A model generated the notes under the pieces. The model did not search any database. It was not told where the DNA came from and was given only the letters and a program-made list of their open reading frames with translations. A DNA stretch of 64,000 bases from Amycolatopsis sp. CA-126428. GTDB taxonomy: Bacteria > Actinomycetota > Actinomycetes > Mycobacteriales > Pseudonocardiaceae. The DNA is taken from contig NZ_PPHF01000027.1 in the NCBI RefSeq assembly GCF_002904335.1, positions 1 to 64,000 of the forward strand. Reading direction: 5' to 3'. Shown here one piece after another: positions 1-7,317 of the stretch (positions are counted from its first letter, which is position 1; every line of letters begins with the position of its first letter). The position numbers were made by a program, and so were the translations under genes.

Positions 1-1
1 C

Positions 2-46
2 ACCGGCCAACCCATCACCCGATCCCTGACCGCCTACGACCACTGA
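2..46 (+). CDS. 3' end of a gene entering from outside the window
   Basis: The first bases read as an open frame ending in TGA at 44-46, giving a C-terminus of TGQPITRSLTAYDH. Third codon positions are almost all C or G, as expected for a real gene in this genome. Nothing more can be said about its product because only 14 codons are present. It is followed by about 27 bases of nondescript sequence and then the 21-bp repeat array. Confidence 0.4.
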   Translation, partial: TGQPITRSLTAYDH

Positions 47-73
47 CCGAGTTACGCATTACTCGTCTAGCCC

Positions 74-242
74 GCGTGATCAGCCGGTCGACACGCGTGA
101 TTGAAGAGTCAACTCGCGTGATTGACGGGTCGACACGACGCCTCGGCCGCAACCCAGCGCGTCGTCTCCCCGATCACGCGCGTCGTCTCCCCAATCACGC
201 GTGTCGACCTCTCAATCACGCGTGTCGACCCGCGGATCACGC
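74..242. repeat. array of 21-bp repeats in two opposing orientations
   Basis: Three 21-bp units lie head to tail at 74-94, 95-115 and 116-136, each starting GCGTGAT and ending near GTCGACAC. After a 22-bp interruption (137-158), four units in the opposite orientation follow at 159-179, 180-200, 201-221 and 222-242, with a core like GTGTCGACnnnnnAATCACGC. The last unit overlaps the adnB stop codon. Because the period is a multiple of three, any reading frame through it yields heptapeptide repeats such as RVIEEST; these are not proteins. The same family recurs at 34723-34785. Confidence 0.85.
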
Positions 243-3200
243 CTCGGGGAGGTCGCGGAGCAAACCGCGGAGGGCTTCCGGGTCCAGGAGGTCGGCCGGG
301 CGGATCGTGCGGTTCGCGCGGACGTAGTGGAAGGCCGCGCGGACCTGCTCCACCGGGACGTTCTTCAGGGCCGCCCAGGCCATCCGGTAGGCCGCGAGCT
401 GGACCGACAGGGCCGGGATCCGGGACTCCGGCGGGACCGCGCCGGTCTTCCAGTCGACCACCGTCCAGCCGCCGTCGGGGTCGGCGAAGACCGCGTCCAT
501 GCGGCCGCGCAGGGTGAGGCCTTCGACGTCGGCCGAGAACGTCACCTCCACCGCCACCGGAACCCGCGACGCCCACTCGCTCTTCTCGAACTCCGTCTGC
601 AGTTCCTCGAAGTCCGCGTCGGGGGCCTCGCCGAAGTCGGCCGCGCCCGGGAGGTCGTCGATCTCGATGAGCTGGTCGCCGGCGAACCGGCGTTCGAGCC
701 AGCCGTGGAACTCCGTGCCGCGGCGGGCGAAGCTGTTGGGCTCCACCGGGAGCGGCCGGCGCAGGTCGGCGGCGAGCCGGGCGGCGTCGTCGGCCAGGGC
801 GACCAGCTGGCTCACCGAAAGCCGCGACGGCAACGGGACCAGCTTGACGTGGTCGTCCTTGCGCGCCCACTCCTCCAGCAGGACGTCGGTGTCGGTCAGC
901 CAGCCGTCCGGGTCGTCGTCCTCTTCGGACACTTCCTCGTCCGGCGGCGAGGCGAGCGCCTCGGACACGAGCTCCACGCCGGTCTGCACGCCGGTGCGGC
1001 GGTCGGAGAGGGGATCGACCGGCCAGCGCGCCGCCCGCGAGTCCGAGACGAGCGGGTTTTCGTCGTCCTCGGTGGGTTCCGGCGCCCACTCCGCGAGCTG
1101 CCCGGCGCCGGTCTCGCGCACGACGCCGGCGATCTCGGTGAGGAACTCCGACGGCCCCTTCGCCCGGCTGCTGCTTTCGTTCCACCAGTGCCCGGAGACG
1201 AGCAGCGCGTGCTCGGACCGCGTCAGCGCGACGTAGCAGAGCCGCCGTTCCTCCGCCTGCTCCCGCTCGACGAACCCGGCTTCGTGCAGCTCGAGTCCTT
1301 CTTGGACTTCCTTGCGGTCGTAGCCCTCGGCGATCCGCAACTCGGGCAGGTCCTCGGCGTCACCGCGCAGTTTCGCCGGCAGCGACGTCGCGGTCCGCAG
1401 CCACGACGACGACCGCCGCCGCCCGGGGAACACGTCCTGCACCAGGTGCGGCACGGCGACGACTTCCCACTCGAGCCCCTTCGCCGAGTGCACGGTCAGC
1501 ACCTGCACGCGGTCCGGGACGACCTCGACCTCGCCCGGCGTGAGCCCGTCTTCGGCGTGCGCGGCGGTGTTCAGGTAGTCCACAAAGGACAACAGGGTCG
1601 CCGTCGGCGCCGTCTCGGCGTAGTCGGTGACGACTTCGGCGAACGCGTCCAGGTGCGCGCGCCCCGCGGAGCCCGGCCGGGCCAGGGATTCGACGTCCAG
1701 GAGCATCGTGCGTTCGACGTCGGCGACGAGCTCCGGCAGCGACTGGTCGAGCCGCCGCCGCAGCGCGGCCAGCTCCCAGCCGATCCGCCGGATGCGCTTG
1801 TACCCCTCCTCGGAGTACCGCGCCGGGTCGCCCGGCTCGTCGACGGCGTCGATCAGCCCGGCCTGCTCGACGCGCTCGACGACCAGTTCCGGCGTGTCCG
1901 GCTTCTCCGGGCTGGACAGCTCGCCGGCCCGCCGCCACAGCGCGGCGACGTCGGCGGCCGAGAGCCGCCAGCGCGCACCGGTCAGCAGCCGGGCCGCGGC
2001 GCTCCCGGACAGCGGGTCGGCCAGCACCTTCAGCGTCGAAACGAGGTCCGCGACCTCGGGCTCGTCCAGCAGCCCGCCGAGCCCGACGACCTCGACCGGC
2101 AGCCCGCGCGCCCGCAGTTCGGCGGCGATCGGGGCCATGTCGGCCCGGCGCCGGACGAGCACCGCGGCGGTCGGCGGCTTGCCGGCCTGTTCCTGGTGGG
2201 CGTACCAGCGCCGGGCGAGCGCGTCGGCGACCCACGCGCGCTCGGCGCGGATGTCCGGCAGCAGCGCGCACGCGATGTCCGCCGGTCCGGCGCCTTCGCG
2301 GGCCCGCAGCCGCTCGACGCCGAGGCCGCGGGCGCGCAGCGGTTCGGCGATCGCGTTCGCGAGGTCCAGGATTTCCGGCGGGTTGCGGAAACTGGTCAGC
2401 AGCCCGAATTCGTGCGCCGGGACGAGCCGTTCGCCGTCGAAGCGCGGGAAGTCCGTGGTGAACCGGGGCAGGTTGGCCGCGCTGGCACCGCGCCAGCCGT
2501 AGATGGCCTGCGCGGGGTCGCCGACGGCGGTGACCGGCATCGGCGGGTTCTCGACGCCGCCGAACAGCGCCCGCAGCAGCACGCGCTGGGCGTGTCCGGT
2601 GTCCTGGTACTCGTCGAGGAGCACGGCGCCGTAGCGCTCACGTTCCCCGCGCACGACCGACGGGTACCCACCGGCCAGCTGGGCGGCGAGCGACATCTGG
2701 TCGGCGAAGTCCAGCGCGCCTTCGTTGCGCTTGCGGCGGTGGTAGTCGTCGACGAGCGGCAGCAGCGCGAGCCGGAAGTGTTGCGCGGCCATGATTTCGG
2801 TCAGCTTCTGCGGCAGCGCGGCCCGCTGTCCCTTGGCGCGCGGCGCGTTCTCGATGACGCGGCACAGCCACGTCGCGTATTCGGCGAGCTGCTCGGTGGA
2901 GACGAGGTGCTCGCCCAGTTCCCCGGCCAGGGTGAGCACGTCGGCGGTCACGGTCGGCGGGACGCGATCGGTGTCGAGTTCGTTGTCCCAAGTGGACACC
3001 ACGCGGTGCGCGATCTGCCACGACGACGTTTCGGAGAGGAGCCGGACGCCGGGCTGGACCGGGAGGCGGAGGCCGTGTTCGGACAGCAGGCGCCCGGCGT
3101 AGGCGTGGTAGGTGAGGACGGTCGGTTCACCGGCGACCACAGTGGACCGCAGGCCGCCGGTCGGGTCGAGCCGGTCGAGCAGGCCCGAGCCGGCGAGGCG

Positions 3201-3485
3201 GCGGAGCCGGGCCCGGACGCGCTCGCCGAGCTGGCGCGCGGCTTTGCGGGTGAAGGTGAGGCCGAGGACGCGATCGGGGCTGACGATGCCGTTGGCGACG
3301 AGCCAGACGACCCGCGCGGCCATGGTTTCGGTCTTCCCGGCCCCGGCCCCGGCAACGACGAGCGAGGGTTCGACGGGCGCGGCGATGACGGTGGCCTGTT
3401 CGGGCGTGGGGCGGTGCAGCCCGAGGGCATCGGCGAGTTCGGCAGGCTCGACAGGGTTGGCGATGAGGAGCGGGCTCACGCACAC
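237..3485 (-). CDS. adnB: AdnB-type subunit of the AdnAB double-strand-break helicase-nuclease
   Basis: A 1082-residue protein with an N-terminal UvrD-like superfamily 1 motor and a C-terminal RecB-type nuclease. Visible motifs are Walker A AGAGAGKT near residue 45, Walker B DEYQDT, motif III GDPAQAIYGWRGA, TVHSAKGLEWE, and motif VI YVALTR. The nuclease has GRMDAV and VVDWKTG (Asp about 1011). In mycobacteria AdnAB resects double-strand breaks, AdnB being the lead motor. All motor motifs look intact, unlike in the partner AdnA. It sits just downstream of adnA on the same strand, separated by a 46-bp palindrome. The GTG at 3485 is used; a second in-frame GTG at 3479 is equally possible. No Fe-S cysteine set is seen at the C-terminus. 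Confidence 0.92.
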   Translation of the reverse strand: MCVSPLLIANPVEPAELADALGLHRPTPEQATVIAAPVEPSLVVAGAGAGKTETMAARVVWLVANGIVSPDRVLGLTFTRKAARQLGERVRARLRRLAGSGLLDRLDPTGGLRSTVVAGEPTVLTYHAYAGRLLSEHGLRLPVQPGVRLLSETSSWQIAHRVVSTWDNELDTDRVPPTVTADVLTLAGELGEHLVSTEQLAEYATWLCRVIENAPRAKGQRAALPQKLTEIMAAQHFRLALLPLVDDYHRRKRNEGALDFADQMSLAAQLAGGYPSVVRGERERYGAVLLDEYQDTGHAQRVLLRALFGGVENPPMPVTAVGDPAQAIYGWRGASAANLPRFTTDFPRFDGERLVPAHEFGLLTSFRNPPEILDLANAIAEPLRARGLGVERLRAREGAGPADIACALLPDIRAERAWVADALARRWYAHQEQAGKPPTAAVLVRRRADMAPIAAELRARGLPVEVVGLGGLLDEPEVADLVSTLKVLADPLSGSAAARLLTGARWRLSAADVAALWRRAGELSSPEKPDTPELVVERVEQAGLIDAVDEPGDPARYSEEGYKRIRRIGWELAALRRRLDQSLPELVADVERTMLLDVESLARPGSAGRAHLDAFAEVVTDYAETAPTATLLSFVDYLNTAAHAEDGLTPGEVEVVPDRVQVLTVHSAKGLEWEVVAVPHLVQDVFPGRRRSSSWLRTATSLPAKLRGDAEDLPELRIAEGYDRKEVQEGLELHEAGFVEREQAEERRLCYVALTRSEHALLVSGHWWNESSSRAKGPSEFLTEIAGVVRETGAGQLAEWAPEPTEDDENPLVSDSRAARWPVDPLSDRRTGVQTGVELVSEALASPPDEEVSEEDDDPDGWLTDTDVLLEEWARKDDHVKLVPLPSRLSVSQLVALADDAARLAADLRRPLPVEPNSFARRGTEFHGWLERRFAGDQLIEIDDLPGAADFGEAPDADFEELQTEFEKSEWASRVPVAVEVTFSADVEGLTLRGRMDAVFADPDGGWTVVDWKTGAVPPESRIPALSVQLAAYRMAWAALKNVPVEQVRAAFHYVRANRTIRPADLLDPEALRGLLRDLPEA

Positions 3486-3495
3486 CGCCCGGCCG

Positions 3496-3541
3496 GTCGT
3501 GAGTGGTAATGAGGGTTAGAACCCTCATTACCACTCACGAC
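3496..3541. repeat. perfect 46-bp palindrome, copy 1
   Basis: Two perfectly complementary 22-nt arms (3496-3517 and 3520-3541) flank a 2-nt centre. The outer part reads GTCGTGAGTGGTAA and the inner part ends GGGTT. It lies between adnA and adnB, which are transcribed in the same direction, so it may attenuate or stabilise that transcript. A second copy with a different inner stem sits at 54676-54721. There is no T-tract, so it is not a textbook intrinsic terminator. Confidence 0.9.
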
Positions 3542-3555
3542 ATCTTTCGTCTGGG

Positions 3556-6500
3556 TCACGGCCCCGGCACCTGCCGCCCCTCGGGGCGCAGCGGGCAGCA
3601 CCCGCGCGCGGGACACCGGTCGCAGTCCGGGTTCTCCTGGGCCTGGTAATCCGGCCCGGCCGCCGAGGCCGCCGCCTTCTGGACCAGCTCCAGCCACTGC
3701 TTGCCGCCCACCTCGTCGAGCGGTGGCTGCGACCGCTCCGTCGCCCCCGTCTTGTTGTTGGCCTTCGCGACGTACACCAGCCGCGCGCCGCCGGCCTCGG
3801 TGCGGCCCTCGATCGCCCCCAGCAGCACCGCCAGCTGGTACGCCGCCAGCTGCGGGTGCGCCTCGGCCTCCGCGCCGGACACCGGGACCTTGCCCGTCTT
3901 GATGTCCACGATCACCGGCCGACCCGAAGCGTCCAGCTCCACCCGGTCGACCCGCCCGCGCAACAGCACCCGCACCTCGTCCGAACCACCCGCCGGCAGC
4001 TCGACCTCGATGTCCTGCTCGACCCCGGCTTCCTTCAGCTCGGCGCGGCTGCGCTCCAGCCAGGTCGTGAAGTTCCGCAGCATCTGTTCGACGCGACGCC
4101 GTTCCCGCCGGGAAAACCACGGCGCGCCCGCGTCGACGCGCACCCAGGCCTCGTCCAGCGCGGCCTGCAGTTCCGCGTCCGTGCTCCCCGAAGCGACCGC
4201 CTGCGCGAGCCCGTGCACGAGCGTCCCCGTCACCGCCGCCAGCTGGGCCGGATCGCTGCCGCCGTGGCGCTCGATCATCCAGCGCAGCGGGCACTTCGTC
4301 AGGATCTCCACTGTGGACGGTGAGATCCGGATGAGGTCGCCCGGCGGGTGCACCGGCTCGTCGCTGGACGCCGGCAGCAGGCCGTACCACGTCGACGGGT
4401 GCGCGCCGGGGACGCGCGCCTCGGCCAGCCGCGCCAGCTGCTTCGCCGCCCGGCGGCGGCGTGCGGGGTCGGCCTTGTCGTCGCAGACGACCTCGCGCAG
4501 CTCCCCCACCAGCTCGGCGAGCACCAGCGACCGGCCCGGCGGCTTCATCCGCGAGTCGAGCCCGCCGTCGTCGGCGCCGTTCTCCTCCAGGTCGTCGAGG
4601 AACCGGGACGGCCGCTCGTCCTCGCCCGACACCGCCGTGACCAGCAGCGTCTGCTTCGCCCGGCTCATCGCGAGGTAGAACAGGCGCCGTTCCTCGGCGA
4701 GGATCGGCGCGGTCTGGGAGACGGCGTCGTCGTCGACCCCGGCCATCAGGTCCTTCAGCCGCTCCACCCCGAGCACGGACCCCCGCAGCCGCAGGTCCGG
4801 CCACGCGCCCTCCTGGACGCCGGCGACGGCGACGACCGTCCACTCGCGACCGGCGGCGGCGTGCGCGGTGAGCAGCGAGACACCGTCGGACGGGACGGCC
4901 GCCGGTGCCAGCGTGTCACCCGCGATCCGTTGCGCGCCAAGGTAATCGGCGAAGGAGGCGACGCTCGCCCGGGGCAGCCGGTCGACGTACCGGCCCGCGG
5001 CGTCGAACAGCGCGACGACGGCGTCGAGGTCGCGGTCGGCCTGCGCCCCCAGCGACCCGCCGCGCTCGACCTGCTTCAGCAGCTTGTCCTGGAGCCCGCT
5101 TTCCCGCCACAGCTGCCACAGCACCTGCTCGACACCCTCGCCGCGCGTCACGGCCTGGTGCGTGACGCGCAGCAGCCCGCCGACGCGCCGCACCGGCTCG
5201 GCTTCGGCGTCGGCCAGCCCGGCCAGGATGTCTCCGCCGCGCAACGCTTCCACGAGCAGTTCGTCGCTCGAGCGCTGCCCGCCGCCGGCCAGTTCGAGCC
5301 GGCGCAGGCCGCGCCGCAACCGCCGCAGCGCCAGGGGGTCCGCGCCGCCGAGGGCGGACGAAAGCAGCATTTCCGCGAGGTCGATGTCGAGCAGTTCGGG
5401 CGACGGCGCCAGCTTCAGCACGGCCAGCAGCGGCCGCACCGCGGGCTGCTTGGCCAGCGGCAGCTCCTCGGTCGCCGACCCGATCGGGACGCCGGCGGCG
5501 CGCAACGCGCGTTGCAGCACCAGGAAAGTCCGCGCGGGCGAGCGGACGAGCACCGCGATCTCCGACCACGGCACGCCGTCGACGAGGTGCGCGCGACGCA
5601 GCTGGTCGGCGATCCAGCTCGCTTCGGCGGCCGGGGTCGGCATCACGCGGACGCGGACGTTCCCGCCCGAAGCACCCTCGGGCGGGACGATCTTGCGGTG
5701 CGCCGACGCGCCCGGCAGCGTCGCACCGATCCTGGCCACCGCGAGCCGCACGGCCGGGGCGAGCCGGTGCGCCGTGGTGAGGGTGACGGTCCGGCTGCCG
5801 TCCGGGTCGGCGTCGGCGAACAGGCTCGCGTCGGCGCCGCGGAAGGAGAACACGTTCTGGTCGGGGTCGCCGGCCACGACGAACTCGGCCGCGGTGTGCC
5901 CGATCATCCGGACCAGGCCGGTCTGCAGCGGGTCGAGGTGGTGGGCGTCGTCGACGAACAGGTGCCGGACGCGGGTGCGCTCGCGCATCCGCAGCTCGTC
6001 GTCGTCTTCCAGGGCGAGCAGCGCGGAGGTGACCAGCTCGGCGGCGTCCAGCGCGGGCGCGCTCGCCACGCCCAGGGCGTTGCCGCCCGCGCCCTGCAGC
6101 TGCGTGACTTCTTCGTACTGCGCCCAGAACTGCCCGGCGGCGATCCACTCCTCGCGCCCGCGGCGGCGGCCCAGCTCGGCGAGGTCCTCGGGGCCGAGCC
6201 CGCGCTCGGCCGCACGCATCAGCAGGTCGCGCAGCTCTTCGGCGAAGCCGGGGACCATCAGGGCCGGCCGCAGCTGCTCGGGCCAGTACTCGGCCTCTTC
6301 GTCGAGGTCACCGGCCAGGAGCTCGCGGACGACGACGTCCTGCTCGGCCCCGGCGAGCAGGCGCGGCGGCGGCAGCTCTTCGGCATTCGCCTCCAGCCGC
6401 AGCAGCGAATACGCGTAGGAGTGCACGGTGCGCACGAGCGGCTCGCGGACGGTCCGGGGCAGCGGCCGCGCCAGGTCGGGATCGGCGGTGAGCCGCCGCG

Positions 6501-6813
6501 TGATGTCGGCGCGCAGCGCGTCGGCGGACTTGCGGGACGTGGTGAGCACGAGCACGCTCTCCGGGTCGGCGCCCTCGGCGATGCGGCGGGTGGCGGCCGA
6601 GGCCAGCAGCGCCGTCTTGCCGGTGCCCGGGCCGCCGAGCACGCGGAGGAACCCGCCGGGTGCGGAGAGCACGCGCCGGGCGCCTTCGTCCCAGGTGAAC
6701 GAGGGTGTGGCGGTGACCGGCGTGCGCACCAGCCGCGCGTCCGCCTGCGCCGTTCGCCTCCCGTTCACCCCGCGATGGAACCACGCCCGGTCCCCCGGGT
6801 GGCGCACCGGCAC
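3556..6813 (-). CDS. adnA: AdnA-type subunit of the AdnAB helicase-nuclease
   Basis: About 1085 residues: a UvrD-like motor followed by a RecB-type nuclease. Walker A GGPGTGKT is at about 60-67. The Walker B position reads FVDDAHH rather than DExQD, so this motor looks catalytically weakened, in line with AdnA being the subordinate motor in mycobacteria. The nuclease core has GRVDRV and VDIKTGK (Asp about 970). Cysteines in CPLRW and near the C-terminus (CDRCPARGCC, about 1064-1073) fit a 4Fe-4S clamp like that of other RecB-type nucleases. It is the first gene of adnA-adnB and divergent from the alkyltransferase-like gene. The start may be 6813 or a GTG at 6768; mycobacterial AdnA is slightly shorter, favouring the latter. 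Confidence 0.92.
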   Translation of the reverse strand: MPVRHPGDRAWFHRGVNGRRTAQADARLVRTPVTATPSFTWDEGARRVLSAPGGFLRVLGGPGTGKTALLASAATRRIAEGADPESVLVLTTSRKSADALRADITRRLTADPDLARPLPRTVREPLVRTVHSYAYSLLRLEANAEELPPPRLLAGAEQDVVVRELLAGDLDEEAEYWPEQLRPALMVPGFAEELRDLLMRAAERGLGPEDLAELGRRRGREEWIAAGQFWAQYEEVTQLQGAGGNALGVASAPALDAAELVTSALLALEDDDELRMRERTRVRHLFVDDAHHLDPLQTGLVRMIGHTAAEFVVAGDPDQNVFSFRGADASLFADADPDGSRTVTLTTAHRLAPAVRLAVARIGATLPGASAHRKIVPPEGASGGNVRVRVMPTPAAEASWIADQLRRAHLVDGVPWSEIAVLVRSPARTFLVLQRALRAAGVPIGSATEELPLAKQPAVRPLLAVLKLAPSPELLDIDLAEMLLSSALGGADPLALRRLRRGLRRLELAGGGQRSSDELLVEALRGGDILAGLADAEAEPVRRVGGLLRVTHQAVTRGEGVEQVLWQLWRESGLQDKLLKQVERGGSLGAQADRDLDAVVALFDAAGRYVDRLPRASVASFADYLGAQRIAGDTLAPAAVPSDGVSLLTAHAAAGREWTVVAVAGVQEGAWPDLRLRGSVLGVERLKDLMAGVDDDAVSQTAPILAEERRLFYLAMSRAKQTLLVTAVSGEDERPSRFLDDLEENGADDGGLDSRMKPPGRSLVLAELVGELREVVCDDKADPARRRRAAKQLARLAEARVPGAHPSTWYGLLPASSDEPVHPPGDLIRISPSTVEILTKCPLRWMIERHGGSDPAQLAAVTGTLVHGLAQAVASGSTDAELQAALDEAWVRVDAGAPWFSRRERRRVEQMLRNFTTWLERSRAELKEAGVEQDIEVELPAGGSDEVRVLLRGRVDRVELDASGRPVIVDIKTGKVPVSGAEAEAHPQLAAYQLAVLLGAIEGRTEAGGARLVYVAKANNKTGATERSQPPLDEVGGKQWLELVQKAAASAAGPDYQAQENPDCDRCPARGCCPLRPEGRQVPGP

Positions 6814-6865
6814 GGCTTAGCGGGGCTTCGTTCGGTGAAGGCGCCCGGCGGTGCGGCGGACGGCT

Positions 6866-6936
6866 GCGGAAAGTGTCGGTGACATCCGGGGCTCCGCCCC
6901 AAGTCGGGGGCTCCGCCACCCGAACCCCCGAAAAAA
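6866..6936 (+). repeat. 71-bp conserved upstream element, copy 1
   Basis: This stretch matches the reverse complement of 36445-36515 at 66 of 71 positions. It begins GCGGAAAG, contains a GGGG/CCCC hairpin followed by a larger CGGGGG...CCCCCG stem, and ends in six A. The A-run ends 28 bases before the start codon of the downstream repair gene. The T-run is on the wrong side for an intrinsic terminator in the downstream-gene direction. Confidence 0.85.
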
Positions 6937-6958
6937 TGTCGTACCCGTGGTGCACAGT
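6936..6958 (+). promoter_or_regulatory. RecA-NDp/PafBC-like promoter of the alkyltransferase-like gene
   Basis: The sequence ATGTCGTAC, eight bases, then CACAGT resembles the DNA-damage promoter known from mycobacteria (tTGTCRgtg-N8-TAnnnT), which is activated by PafBC independently of LexA. The -10-like hexamer ends six bases before the ATG at 6965, so the transcript is probably leaderless. The match is imperfect (CA for TA in the -10). The same arrangement, with a better match, precedes the RecB-family gene at 36414. Confidence 0.55.
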
Positions 6959-6964
6959 GTTCGC

Positions 6965-7288
6965 ATGGACGACGTTCTGCACGAGCGCGTGCGGGAAATC
7001 ATCGAGTCCGTGCCGGCCGGCACGGTCGCGACGTACGGCGACATCGCGGCCCTCGCCGGTGCGCCGTCGCCGCGGATGGTCGGCGCCATCCTGGCCGAGG
7101 ACGGGCACGACCTGCCGTGGCACCGGATCCTGCGCGCGAACGGCACCCCGGCGCCGCACCTGGTCCACGACCAGCTGGAGCGGCTGCGCGCGGAGGGTGT
7201 CCTGGCCGATGGTCAGCGCGTCGACCTGCGGAAGTACCGGTGGAAACCGGACGGAGAGGAGGAAACGGGACCCGAACGGCTGTTCTAA
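6965..7288 (+). CDS. alkyltransferase-like protein (ATL), MGMT family without catalytic Cys
   Basis: A 107-residue protein of the MGMT C-terminal domain family. The O6-alkylguanine acceptor motif PCHR is replaced by PWHRIL, so Trp stands in for the catalytic Cys. This is the signature of alkyltransferase-like proteins, which bind O6-alkylguanine, bend the DNA and pass the lesion to nucleotide excision repair rather than removing the alkyl group. The helix-turn-helix region (TVATYGDIAALAG) is intact. As I recall, M. tuberculosis Rv3204 is the orthologue and also lies next to adnAB. No ribosome-binding site precedes the ATG, consistent with a leaderless transcript from the damage-type promoter just upstream. 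Confidence 0.88.
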   Translation: MDDVLHERVREIIESVPAGTVATYGDIAALAGAPSPRMVGAILAEDGHDLPWHRILRANGTPAPHLVHDQLERLRAEGVLADGQRVDLRKYRWKPDGEEETGPERLF

Positions 7289-7293
7289 CTCCA

Positions 7294-7317
7294 TATTATT
7301 AGGTTAGCCTCGCCTAA
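7294..7317 (+). promoter_or_regulatory. IdeR/DmdR iron box over a TATTAT -10 element
   Basis: The 19-bp sequence at 7299-7317 (TTAGGTTAGCCTCGCCTAA) matches the IdeR/DtxR consensus TTAGGTTAGGCTAACCTAA at 16 of 19 positions. A -10-like TATTAT sits at 7294-7299, so a bound repressor would block the promoter and start site. The box ends on the A of the ATG of the siderophore-reductase gene. Iron-replete repression of that gene is the expected outcome. Confidence 0.8.

Noticed and set aside
74..242. CRISPR array
   Set aside because: Units are contiguous without unique spacers, include both orientations, and no cas genes are present. The RecB-family gene at 35551 is not in a cas context.
76..327. 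Short frames encoding RVIEEST-type heptads
   Set aside because: The heptads arise only because the 21-bp DNA repeat is a multiple of three; they occur on both strands.
201..3509. Very long open frame on the plus strand antisense to adnB
   Set aside because: It mirrors adnB in a high-GC genome, lacks recognisable domains and is Arg/Gly-rich; adnB itself has all helicase and nuclease motifs. The same holds for 4348-6882 (plus) and 12776-16489 (plus).
6866..6936. Rho-independent terminator
   Set aside because: The hairpins are followed by A6, not T, in the direction of the downstream gene, and the T-run precedes the stem on the other strand.
6965..7288. Functional O6-methylguanine methyltransferase
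   Set aside because: The catalytic Cys is replaced by Trp (PWHR).
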